Origin: Halosolutus halophilus
GTDB taxonomy: Archaea; Halobacteriota; Halobacteria; Halobacteriales; Natrialbaceae
Assembly (NCBI RefSeq): GCF_022869805.1
Contig: NZ_CP094974.1
Location: 62,001 to 126,000, forward strand
DNA length: 64,000 nucleotides
Direction of reading: 5' to 3'
Below the pieces are notes generated by a model. That model made no database searches, was not told where the DNA came from, and saw only the letters and a program-made list of their open reading frames with translations. Positions within the stretch are counted from its first letter, which is position 1. The number at the start of each line of letters is the position of its first letter. Both the position numbers and the translations under genes were made by a program. Shown one piece after another: positions 8,434 to 15,667 of the stretch.

Positions 8434-9705
8434 ATGGTTTCACGACCGCAGACACTCGGTGTCGTTTTCGTGGCTCTGATGGTCGCACTCTCGGGGGGTC
8501 CCGCCCTCGCCGGTGCGGCGACATCGACCGCGAACGACGCCGGAGACGTGAGCGTAACACTCGAGAACGTCCAGGTCGGCACACTGGAACTCGATAACGT
8601 CACCGTCGAGAACGCGACGATCGAAGAATTGAACGTCGAGACTCTCCAGATCGCGGACGAGGAGGAACTCGGGGAGGCACTCAACGAGACGGACGACGAG
8701 CCAGCCGACGACGGGACTGGCGAGAACGCAACCGACGACGCGGGCAACGCGACCGCCGAAGACGTGACGATCTCCGACATCGAGATCGAATCGCTCGAAC
8801 TCGAGGACGTCTCGATCGAGGACCTCGAACTCGACGGCGAGGAGACGGACGCTGAAACGACGGACGATGCGACCGAAGCGGACGAGAACGCGACCGCCGC
8901 CGAGGACAACGCGACCGCCGAAGAGAATGGCAATGTCAGTGACGGGAACGTCACCGCCGAAGAGGACGGGACAGCGGATGGACAGGATCTGATCGACGAG
9001 GACGCCGACGAACTCACCGTCCAGAACCTCACCATCGAGACGATGGACGCCGAGGAACTGTCCATCGCCGAGTTGACCGTCGAGGAAGACAGTGGTATCC
9101 TCGACCGGATCGGCGACTTCTTCGAGGGTGTCCTCGGTGGCGACGACGAGGACGGCGATCAGGAGGACAACGAGACCGCCGGCGAAGACGGAAACGAAAC
9201 GCAGGAACAACAACTCGACGAACTCACGATCGAGCAGTTCGACGTCGACCAGATCGCGATCGACTCGATGACGATCCAGTCGCTCGAAGAGGCCGACGTG
9301 GCCGACGCACAGGCGGACGACGAGACGGCCCAGGAAGACGAGAACGCGACGGCCGAAGAGGACGACAACGCCACTGCGGAAGACGCGACCACGGAGACGG
9401 TCTCACAGGCGTCCGTCTCGTCGTTCACGATCGGGAACGCGGACGCAGAGACGCTGACGCTCGGCGACGCGTCCGAACTCGAAGACCAACTCGCCGGTGA
9501 CGAGGCCGCGGACAACGAGACGGAGGAGGCCGCGGACAACGAGACGGAGGAGGCTGCAGACAACGAGACGGAGGAGGCCGCGGACAACGAGACGGAGGAG
9601 GCTACAGACAACGAGACGGACGCGGCTGCAGACAACGAGACGGAGGAGGCCGCGGACAACGAGAGTGCAGACAACGAGACGGACGACGAGAGCGCAGGCG
9701 GCTAA
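8434..9705 (+). CDS. Secreted, highly acidic repeat protein (predicted beta-solenoid, N-glycosylated)
   Basis: 423 residues of unknown function. A Sec signal peptide (TLGVVFVALMVALSGGPALAGAA) leads into an extremely acidic protein. Five blocks show short-period alternation of hydrophobic and acidic residues, for example VTLENVQVGTLELDNVTVEN, VTISDIEIESLELEDVSIED, LTVQNLTIETMDAEELSIAE and LTIEQFDVDQIAIDSMTIQS, which suggests a small beta-solenoid. These alternate with disordered linkers rich in NAT, NET and NVT, that is, dozens of N-glycosylation sequons. A single amphipathic insert (GILDRIGDFFEGVLGG) occurs near residue 230. The C-terminus is seven to eight copies of an octapeptide (AADNETEE). 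No membrane anchor or PGF motif is seen, so it is probably released or bound to the S-layer. Function is unknown. Confidence 0.85.
   Translation: MVSRPQTLGVVFVALMVALSGGPALAGAATSTANDAGDVSVTLENVQVGTLELDNVTVENATIEELNVETLQIADEEELGEALNETDDEPADDGTGENATDDAGNATAEDVTISDIEIESLELEDVSIEDLELDGEETDAETTDDATEADENATAAEDNATAEENGNVSDGNVTAEEDGTADGQDLIDEDADELTVQNLTIETMDAEELSIAELTVEEDSGILDRIGDFFEGVLGGDDEDGDQEDNETAGEDGNETQEQQLDELTIEQFDVDQIAIDSMTIQSLEEADVADAQADDETAQEDENATAEEDDNATAEDATTETVSQASVSSFTIGNADAETLTLGDASELEDQLAGDEAADNETEEAADNETEEAADNETEEAADNETEEATDNETDAAADNETEEAADNESADNETDDESAGG
9502..9690 (+). repeat. 24-base tandem repeat encoding AADNETEE-type octapeptides
   Basis: Inside the acidic secreted protein gene, GAGGCCGCGGACAACGAGAC-type units repeat every 24 bases about seven times, with small changes (GCAGAC, GCTACAGAC) and a shorter last unit. 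Each unit gives one N-glycosylation sequon. Near-identical copies make replication slippage and copy-number variation likely. Confidence 0.9.
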
Positions 9706-9774
9706 CCGGAGCACGACCGACGCCGAGACGGTCGATCGGTCTACGGGACGATCGGCGACCGCTCCCGACGGGGC

Positions 9775-10326
9775 TCACCCGTCGCCGATGAGGTGATAGT
9801 AGGAGACGCCGAGGACCGCCCGGCCGTCGCGAATCGTCCCCTCGCGCACCGCCTCGAGCAACTCCTCGAACGGCATCGTCGAGACTCGGATACTCTCGTT
9901 GTGATCCAGTCGCTGCTCGGCGGTCGGTCGACAGCCGTGAGCGACGAAGAAGTGGAGGACGGCGTCAGCGATGCCGTTCGCCGGTTCGACCGTGACCAGC
10001 GACTCGAGCCGATCGGCCTCGTAGCCGGTTTCCTCCGCGAGTTCGCGACGGGCGGCGGCCTCGAGGTCCCCGTCGTCGGGTTCGGTGCCGCCGACGGGAA
10101 GCCCGCGGCTGACGCGGTCGACGGCCTGGCGCCACTCCTCGATACAGACGACGTCGCCGTCGGGTGTAAACGGGAGGATGCAGACGCTCGCCGGTTCCGA
10201 GAGGTAATCGAAGTCCGTTTCGGTTCCGTCGGGCAGACGAACGGACTCGTTAACCACGTCGAACCCCGGGCAGGTGTAGGCTACCCGTCGATCGAGCGTC
10301 TCCCAGGTGAGCGAATCTCTCGACAT
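9775..10326 (-). CDS. Nudix hydrolase, ADP-ribose pyrophosphatase type
   Basis: 183 residues. The N-terminal strand region (VYTCPGFDVVNESVRLPDGT-like) and the EEWRQAVDRVSRGLPVGG segment are typical of ADP-sugar pyrophosphatases, which cut ADP-ribose to AMP and ribose-5-phosphate. The Nudix box is GGTEPDDGDLEAAARRELAE followed by ETGY: the RE..EE core that binds metal is intact, but the glutamate normally eight residues before RE is glycine. The start is the ATG at 10324-10326; an in-frame ATG 27 bases upstream is possible. Monocistronic. Substrate assignment is family-level. Confidence 0.82.
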   Translation of the reverse strand: MSRDSLTWETLDRRVAYTCPGFDVVNESVRLPDGTETDFDYLSEPASVCILPFTPDGDVVCIEEWRQAVDRVSRGLPVGGTEPDDGDLEAAARRELAEETGYEADRLESLVTVEPANGIADAVLHFFVAHGCRPTAEQRLDHNESIRVSTMPFEELLEAVREGTIRDGRAVLGVSYYHLIGDG

Positions 10327-10536
10327 ATCGGCCGGTACGGTTGTCGTGATCAAAAACGCCGCGTCACGGTCGCCGCCGTCGTGGGGCGTGGCCGGCAGTT
10401 GCCTCCCGCTCCGACGTAGTACGTTCGGATGATGCGAAAGTGGCTTACCGTACTCCTACGTGGTGCGTTCGGGTGCGGGCTGGATCGTACCGCCTCTATA
10501 ACAAAACCACGAATCGGTGAAGGTTCGTTTTCAGAG

Positions 10537-10544
10537 GGTGATCC
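10537..10544 (+). promoter_or_regulatory. Strong Shine-Dalgarno match abutting the PadR start
   Basis: GGTGATCC directly before the ATG at 10545 is complementary to the conserved 3' end of 16S rRNA (GGATCACC). Zero spacing is unusual; an A/T element (CTATAACAAAA) lies about 40 bases further upstream. Confidence 0.4.
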
Positions 10545-10820
10545 ATGGATCAGCTAACTGGATTCCAGCGTGACTTGCTGTACGTCATCGCGGGCAAGGA
10601 ACGACCGTCCGGCCAGGAGATTCTCGACGACATCAACCACTACATCGATCAGCCGGTCACCCACGGCCGGCTGTATCCGAACCTCGACACCCTCGTCGAG
10701 AAGGAACTCGTCGAGAAAGGCCAACTCGATCGACGGACGAACTACTACGCACTGACGCCGAAAGGCCGACGCGAGTTGCAGCGACGCCAGGAGTGGGTCG
10801 ACCAGTACGTCGACGTCTAA
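10545..10820 (+). CDS. PadR family transcriptional regulator
   Basis: 91 residues forming a single winged helix: LTGFQRDLLYVIAGKE, GQEILDDINHYIDQPVTHGR, LYPNLDTLVEKELVEKGQLD and RRTNYYALTPKGRRELQRR. This is the compact PadR type without the C-terminal dimerisation domain, common in haloarchaea. It should bind DNA as a dimer; its ligand and targets are unknown. It has a Shine-Dalgarno-like GGTGATCC directly before the ATG. Neighbouring genes give no clue to the regulon. Confidence 0.9.
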   Translation: MDQLTGFQRDLLYVIAGKERPSGQEILDDINHYIDQPVTHGRLYPNLDTLVEKELVEKGQLDRRTNYYALTPKGRRELQRRQEWVDQYVDV

Positions 10821-10901
10821 ACTCCGGCGATCTCTTCCATCGACTCTCTCCCGCTCCAACAGGTCGTTAGAGACGCTGGCCCGACACCGGGACTCGTCGC
10901 G

Positions 10902-11630
10902 TCACTGACTGTCGAACGACACCTGCGAGAGATCAGCCTCGAGGTCGTCGACGTGGTCGTTGAACGCGTCGACGAACGCCGGGACGTCGTCCGCTAGTCG
11001 CCGCACGTCCGGCGCTGACGCCGGTCCGTACTGCGAGAGCAGGTAGGTCCCGTCGCTGCCGCCGACCCGCAGGTACGAGGCGACGTCGCCCTCCCACTTC
11101 AGCTCCCAGCGCTGTCCTCCCGCCGTCGTCGCGTAGGTTCCGTACTCCCCGTCGTAGCGGTGGAGTTCACACGCCATCGCGTTCGCCACGTCCCGGATCC
11201 GCTCGACGATCCGATCGCGCTCGGCCACCAGTTCCGCGGTCGACGCGATCGGCGGAAATTCGTCGGGCGTCTCCGCGAGCAGGCCGTCGAAGGAGTCGAT
11301 GTGGGCGTTGAACGCGGCGACGAAGGCCTCGTAGTCGGCCATCGCGGTTTCCAGCGGCCCCGGTTCCGGCGGCTGCTTGCTCGAGACGACGTAGGTCTCG
11401 GTCCCCGAGTTCGGCTCGAAGCGGAGGTACTGGACGTCGCCCGCCTCGTACTTGAGCGTCCAGGTGCCGCCGTCGGTGTCGAACGTCTCCTGTCCGTAAT
11501 CGCCGCCCTGCAGGACGGCCAGTTCCCGCGCCATCTGCCCCGCGTGGGTCCGGACGCGGGCCGCCAGTTCGTCCCGCCGCTCTGCGACGTCGGCCGCGTC
11601 TTCGATCTCCGCCTCGAGTCCATCGGTCAT
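10902..11630 (-). CDS. Haloarchaeal hypothetical protein made of two copies of one domain
   Basis: 242 acidic residues of unknown function. The protein is an internal duplication: residues 15-118 and 133-233 share the order helix (RDELAARVRTHAGQMAREL / RDRIVERIRDVANAMACEL), a Gly-rich turn (GDYGQETF / GEYGTYAT), two strands (GGTWTLKYEAGDVQYLRF / GGQRWELKWEGDVASYLRV), a TYVVS/TYLLS strand, and a C-terminal helix (YEAFVAAFNAHIDSF / VPAFVDAFNDHVDDL). No signal peptide, membrane segment or catalytic residue is seen. It is probably a soluble cytoplasmic protein. It stands alone and its own start is ATG at 11628-11630. Confidence 0.8.
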   Translation of the reverse strand: MTDGLEAEIEDAADVAERRDELAARVRTHAGQMARELAVLQGGDYGQETFDTDGGTWTLKYEAGDVQYLRFEPNSGTETYVVSSKQPPEPGPLETAMADYEAFVAAFNAHIDSFDGLLAETPDEFPPIASTAELVAERDRIVERIRDVANAMACELHRYDGEYGTYATTAGGQRWELKWEGDVASYLRVGGSDGTYLLSQYGPASAPDVRRLADDVPAFVDAFNDHVDDLEADLSQVSFDSQ

Positions 11631-12039
11631 CAGTGGACGGACGCGCCCGTGACCGGTAACGGTTGTGCCTCGAACGCGCGTCGATCGGGTCGAACGTCCC
11701 TCGCGAACCCGGCGACGCCCCGATCGATACCCGACCCCGACGCGGTCCGATCGCCGCCGCCGCGTGCTGCGGCCCGGTGAGCGACGGGTGTCGCACGGCC
11801 GTCTGACTGACTTTCAAGCCTCGTCGTGTTGGCATCGGTAGCATGGAACAGCACGAACGACTTCGGGGAATTCGGTCGTCCCGTTCCGGTGCTCGAGCAC
11901 GATCGCGTGGTGGCCGCGACGCGGCCGATCGGGATCGGACGGCCGTCACGGGGCGTCGTCGGGCGCCCCTCGCACATCGGTTCGAGAGCCGTATGGTCAG
12001 TGGATCGTTGCAGGCGTCGACACGGGGCCGGATCGACCG
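11631..12039. other. Gene-free stretch
   Basis: About 400 bases. Open frames here are arginine/serine-rich and look like noise of GC-rich DNA. I see no tRNA, repeat or clear promoter apart from whatever drives the flanking genes. Confidence 0.45.
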
Positions 12040-12195
12040 ATGAGCGCTCTCCACCAACTCGGGCGCACGATCCGCCCCCTCGTTCGAACGATCGTGCCGT
12101 TCGTCATCGTGATCGCCGTCACGATCGTCGCGCTGGTCGTCTACCTGGAACTCGTGGGCGTCCTCCTCGAGGTCCTCCCGGAACTGATCGGGTAA
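12040..12195 (+). CDS. Single-pass membrane microprotein (51 residues)
   Basis: A 51-residue ORF that starts SALHQLGRTIRPLVR and then runs through one long hydrophobic helix (TIVPFVIVIAVTIVALVVYL) into a short acidic/hydrophobic tail (ELVGVLLEVLPELIG). Basic residues before the helix predict an inside N-terminus. Haloarchaea encode many such microproteins, but none with a known job that I can match. Support is the clean membrane-helix pattern and codon use; there is no homology evidence. Oriented away from the gene at 10902-11630. Confidence 0.55.
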   Translation: MSALHQLGRTIRPLVRTIVPFVIVIAVTIVALVVYLELVGVLLEVLPELIG

Positions 12196-12393
12196 TCGAC
12201 CGCGCCGGACGGGCCGGTCGATCGGCGCGGAACGTGTGATACTGGCCGTTCCGTGGGATACGACGGGCTGTCCGGTTCGACATCCGCCGGCCTGGATCCG
12301 AATCGACCACGGCGCACGCGGTTCGCTCACAGTCGCGTCGACGTGACTACCACAACTATTACTATTCCATGGCTCACAACCAGTTCGCAGTCA

Positions 12394-12720
12394 ATGTCTG
12401 ATCGACCACCGTCGCCGTCGACACCGCCCACCTTCCCACCGATCGCGGCCGGTTCCGTCGCGGACCCCGACGGCGACCGTCGGCTCGTCGCGACGACGCC
12501 CCAGCTCGTCGAGGCGTTCGAGTCGTCGCTCGATTGCCGCCTCGACGAGGGAGTCGTCGAGGACCTCCTCGTCGAACTCGACCGCCGCGACTGCGTCGAG
12601 TGGGTGACCGTCACCCAGTCCGGGGCCGTCGCCTGGGACCTCACCGAGACGCCCGACCGACTCGCCGACGTGATCGCTGAGGCGGTCGCCGAACTGGTCA
12701 CGGCGTGGATCGACGGGTGA
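12394..12720 (+). CDS. Hypothetical protein
   Basis: 108 residues. A proline-rich start (SDRPPSPSTPPTFPPIAAG) leads into an acidic alpha/beta region (RRLVATTPQLVEAFESSL, CRLDEGVVEDLLVELDRRDC, VEWVTVTQSGAVAWDLTETP, ADVIAEAVAELVTAW) that could be a small winged-helix-like fold. The ATG at 12394 is preferred; the upstream in-frame extension is of low sense. An A/T-rich stretch (ACAACTATTACTATTCC, about 12352-12368) lies 25-40 bases before this start and may be its promoter. Function unknown. Confidence 0.65.
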   Translation: MSDRPPSPSTPPTFPPIAAGSVADPDGDRRLVATTPQLVEAFESSLDCRLDEGVVEDLLVELDRRDCVEWVTVTQSGAVAWDLTETPDRLADVIAEAVAELVTAWIDG

Positions 12721-13330
12721 GTCTACGACGCGAGCGGCTGCGGCGGAAGACTATAGGGGTCCGTCTGCTACGCGTCGAGGCTCCGTCAGTCGGTTCGGTG
12801 TCACCGTCACTGTGACTACCGGTGGCGATCGGACATATCGAGCCAGAACGGTCCCGTCGACGCCCCGCGTTCGCGAGTTGCAGCGGGATCGACCGGTTTC
12901 TGCACGCAGGCGTTCGCGCGGCGGTCGCACGATCGGCTGCCGGCCGCCGCTGCCCGCGTCGGGCGGGACGATCACCGATCGATACCCCTCGTCAGATCCA
13001 TGATACACGTCAACCAATAGCGTGGGATTGAAGAGCGACGTTGGCGAATCTGAAAGTGGGCCGGAACGAAACCACCACCTACCACTCCGGCCCATCCTCG
13101 AACTTGTACAGATACATGCATAATGGTTCTGCCTGATTACAGGCGGTTCGATCGCGATCGGCCCGATATTCTACCCGGTAGCAGATCTCTCAGTCTATCC
13201 GTCTTCCCTCACGACGAGTCGCCAATTCGTGCCGCACATACGGAACCGTGCCCCGTCCCCTTCGAAACGGGTCTCCGAACGTCAGTTACGATACCCCGTC
13301 GTCGAATACAGCCTCCTGCAGGACGAATCG
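12721..13330. other. Gene-poor stretch with one hairpin, island-like
   Basis: About 600 bases without a convincing gene, visibly richer in A/T than the surroundings near 13.1-13.3 kb. It contains a near-perfect inverted repeat (13056-13095). It marks the far side of the HNH gene and may be part of the element that sits next to tRNA-Pro. Confidence 0.45.
13056..13095. repeat. Inverted repeat / hairpin
   Basis: GTGGGCCGGA and TCCGGCCCAT pair over ten positions (one G-T) around a 20-base C/A-rich loop. There is no T-tract on either side, so a classical terminator is not supported; it could be a small RNA hairpin or a protein-binding site. Confidence 0.55.
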
Positions 13331-14155
13331 TCATGCCGCGGATTCGGTGAGTTTCCGCACTCTGGCTCGAAGCTTCGTTCTCGAAATCGCGCCACGGTCG
13401 GCCTTCGCGTGACAGCCGGCACAGAGAACGATGATGTTCGAGGGGTCGTTCGGTCCGCCTTCTCGACGCGGCTTGATGTGGTGGACCTCGGGTTGATCGA
13501 CCCGAATGTCACACCACTCGCAGTTCCGATTTGCACGGTTGAAATACAGTTCCTCTTTCAGCGATCGCGATGCGGGCAACGTCCGTTCGGAGTCCTCGCC
13601 GGCGACAGTAGCCGACGAGTCCGATCGATCGGGATCCCGTTTCGCGGTCAGGAACCGCACCGCTTCGGACGCGCCCCGCGACTTGTACAGGGCGCTCGCC
13701 CAGGCGACGATGCCGACGCCACCGAGAACCAGCGCACTGCCGAGATAGAACGCCGCCGAGCCGATCGCGAAGGCGGACGCGTAGAGGACACCCCCACCGA
13801 CGAGTACCAGCACCAGTGCAAGCCCACCGGGCGGGAGGTTGGTGATCCCGTTTCCGTGCGCTCCGTCGGACGGTCCGGATGGGTCGTCGAGAGCCGGTCC
13901 GTCAGCGGTCGTTCCGAACCGTTCCATCACGGATATCGTATCCTGCGCGGCTATCTCATCGAACAGGGACCGTGCTTCGACGTCCGAGTCGGCCTCGTAC
14001 GAAGGCGCGCTGACGGCGAATTGATCGCCGAAGGCGCCCGGTTCGTACTCGGGCGTGGTGATCGTCGCTTCTGCCGTCTCTTTGTACGTTACCTCGTACA
14101 GACCGTCTTCGATCTTCTCGAGACGCCAGTCCCCTTCTTGACGTACAACTCCCAT
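13331..14155 (-). CDS. Membrane-anchored HNH endonuclease-domain protein
   Basis: 274 residues. Residues 1-60 form a soluble region starting GVVRQEGDWRLEKIEDGLYE. A central stretch has two hydrophobic segments (GLALVLVLVGGGVLYASAFAI and AAFYLGSALVLGGVGIVAWA), then a linker, and the C-terminal about 60 residues hold an HNH nuclease module: CEWCDIRV, the HH of VHHIKPRREGG, N of DPSNIIVLC and CAGCHAKAD. Both zinc CxxC pairs and the catalytic His are present. The nuclease domain would sit on the cytoplasmic side. The ATG at 14153-14155 is chosen; an in-frame ATG 24 bases upstream is possible. It lies on the 3' side of tRNA-Pro in a gene-poor stretch, which hints at acquisition with an integrated element. 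Its role (defence, DNA processing) is unknown. Confidence 0.8.
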   Translation of the reverse strand: MGVVRQEGDWRLEKIEDGLYEVTYKETAEATITTPEYEPGAFGDQFAVSAPSYEADSDVEARSLFDEIAAQDTISVMERFGTTADGPALDDPSGPSDGAHGNGITNLPPGGLALVLVLVGGGVLYASAFAIGSAAFYLGSALVLGGVGIVAWASALYKSRGASEAVRFLTAKRDPDRSDSSATVAGEDSERTLPASRSLKEELYFNRANRNCEWCDIRVDQPEVHHIKPRREGGPNDPSNIIVLCAGCHAKADRGAISRTKLRARVRKLTESAA

Positions 14156-14649
14156 GCACAGACAGTCATGCTCGACCAAAATATAATCTCACATACGATC
14201 TTCTACGAATCCGATCTCGATACGACTCACTGGCGGCGTAGCGCGCACCGTTCGCACTCGTCGGATTCGACGAGACGGCACGTCGTTCACCCCCTTGCTT
14301 CGGGTGGAGTTCTCAGAACGTGATGACGAGCGCTCAATGTCAGTGTGTATTGAACAAGCGCCTCTGTTGGATTATGGACAAGTAATTGAACGATGCCCCC
14401 TCGATTCGACTGGATGCCCCGACTAGAGAGGCAGCTACCGGATCGGTGGCCCAACCACAATCCGATAGTCTGTGCCCCCTCATTGTCTCTGTTGCGATCA
14501 GTGCCGACCGAGGATGGACCGCCGTCGCGGGGTCCGCAGTGAAGACACGTCGATCGATCGTCCGTCGGCCCCGGTACGATCGTCACGCCGACCACCCCGT
14601 AGAGCGGCCGTTAAGTGGAAGGAAGGTGGGAAAAGGTATACGCATCTAG
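14156..14649. other. Gene-poor, A/T-richer stretch beside tRNA-Pro
   Basis: About 490 bases with no credible gene. Base composition is visibly more A/T-rich than the chromosome around it (for example AAAATATAATCTCACATACG near 14178). Fragments such as CACCCCCTTGCTTCGGGTGG at about 14289 look like decayed accessory sequence, but I cannot assign them. Confidence 0.45.
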
Positions 14650-14672
14650 TGGACCGGCGCAGATGTCGAACT
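14650..14672 (-). repeat. Degenerate copy of the tRNA-Pro 3' end (possible attachment-site scar)
   Basis: TGGACCGGCGCAGATGTCGA at 14650 repeats the tRNA-Pro 3' end TGGGCCGGCGCAGATTCGAA at 14792 with one substitution and one inserted base, in the same orientation. Integrases of haloarchaeal elements commonly recombine at tRNA 3' ends, leaving such a copy at the far end of the insert. Confidence 0.6.
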
Positions 14673-14730
14673 CGCCGAGACGCGCTCACTGTGTTGCGCA
14701 CGCCTCGTCTACTCGAATCTGCTTGGATCA

Positions 14731-14792
14731 ATTTCTGCCCACTCACGAACGCGACTCGCTACGCTCGTCGGTTAGAGTTTGCGGGCAGAAAT
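14731..14792. repeat. Inverted repeat directly behind tRNA-Pro
   Basis: ATTTCTGCCC (14731-14740) and GGGCAGAAAT (14783-14792) are perfect inverted copies, the second touching the tRNA 3' end. It could form a trailer hairpin in the tRNA transcript or mark a recombination boundary. Confidence 0.7.
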
Positions 14793-14864
14793 GGGCCGGC
14801 GCAGATTCGAACTGCGGTTACGGCCACCCGAAGGCCGAAGGATACCAAGCTACCCCACCGGCCC
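14792..14864 (-). tRNA. tRNA-Pro (anticodon CGG)
   Basis: Read on the minus strand the 73 bases fold as a normal cloverleaf: acceptor GGGCCGG pairs with CCGGCCC, discriminator A; D arm around GGGGTAGCTTGGTATCC; anticodon stem CGGCC/GGCCG closing the seven-base loop TTCGGGT, so the anticodon is CGG (reads CCG, proline); T arm CGCAG-TTCGAAT-CTGCG. No intron and no encoded CCA. The T-loop has U54, the target of Pus10/TrmY whose genes are within 4 kb. Confidence 0.93.
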
Positions 14865-14942
14865 GCATTCGAATTGTGAGCGCCGGATCGTTTAACGCTT
14901 CCGAAAGCTGCTGTCGAACTGCCCGATCGCGATTTTCCGCGG

Positions 14943-15539
14943 TCAAAAGTCCTCGTAGCCGGACGTATCCAGATAGTGGTGTGCGATCGTAATCGCCTGA
15001 TCGGCGTGTAACAGTTCGGGCCCCAGTCGCACCTGCCGATCGACTCGTTCCGCTACCGCGGCGTCCTCGGCCGCGGTGAAGTCCCGGTGGTCGGACAGCA
15101 CGAAGATCGGATCGGCAAGGTCGTCGACGTCCCCGATCGCGTCCCCCTCCTCGTGCAACTGGACGATCGTCCCGTCGTCGGTGAGGGCGTCGAGGGTGGC
15201 CTCGAGCCCGCGGCGGTAGACCTCGATCCCGGGGCTGGGTTCGGCCGGCAGCGCGCCGATCGCCTCGTCGCGGTGCTCCAGCGCGGTGCGTACCAGCGCG
15301 GCGGTACTTCGCTCGTCGGGGTTCAGTCGCCGCAGTTCGCTGCCGTCGAAGCTGATGGTGAGTTCGTCCTGTACGACGAGGTGGGTGCGGACGTCCTCGC
15401 GGATCCCGTGGGAGGTGACGAACGACGCGGTGATCGATCGGCAGAGCGCGTCGAGTCGTCCGGCCCCGCCGGCGAGGTCGTCGAGCGAGAAGTCGGGTTC
15501 CGTGGGGACCTCGTGGGCGATGAGTACGAACTGGCGCAT
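14943..15539 (-). CDS. trmY: tRNA (pseudouridine(54)-N1)-methyltransferase TrmY
   Basis: A SPOUT-class methyltransferase that methylates N1 of pseudouridine-54 in the T-loop of archaeal tRNA with S-adenosylmethionine. The 198 residues begin RQFVLIAHEVPTEPDFSLDD, typical of the family, and end with the knot region FVLSDHRDFTAAEDAAV, LGPELLHADQAITIAHHYLD. Length matches the family (about 195-200). The ATG at 15537-15539 is 25-30 bases after CCCTTTGCGCGC, a haloarchaeal box-A type sequence. Its substrate pseudouridine is made by Pus10, encoded at 18692-20074. Confidence 0.93.
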   Translation of the reverse strand: MRQFVLIAHEVPTEPDFSLDDLAGGAGRLDALCRSITASFVTSHGIREDVRTHLVVQDELTISFDGSELRRLNPDERSTAALVRTALEHRDEAIGALPAEPSPGIEVYRRGLEATLDALTDDGTIVQLHEEGDAIGDVDDLADPIFVLSDHRDFTAAEDAAVAERVDRQVRLGPELLHADQAITIAHHYLDTSGYEDF

Positions 15540-15667
15540 AGCGATACAAGACCGACGGCGCGCAAAGGGGTCACGGTTTCTCGAAGTCGGCGGCCGGAGG
15601 TGGTGTCGTCGACGGGTGTCGATCATCGGTCCGATCGACTCCCTGTGCATCGGTCCGATCGACTGTC

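Noticed and set aside
11630-12043. Arginine-rich open frames on both strands
   Set aside because: No motif, no promoter, composition typical of non-coding GC-rich DNA.
13021-13040. GTGGGATTGAAG resembles the 3' end of haloarchaeal CRISPR repeats
   Set aside because: Only twelve bases match, there is no second copy at spacer distance and no cas gene in the window.
12751-13095. 114-codon minus-strand frame
   Set aside because: Low-sense arginine/proline-rich sequence without start signals; inside the gene-poor islet.
14287-14649. Possible decayed gene or replication-origin-like CACCCCCTTGCTTCGGGTGG
   Set aside because: Only one copy, no orc1/cdc6 gene nearby and translated fragments do not match any family I recognise.
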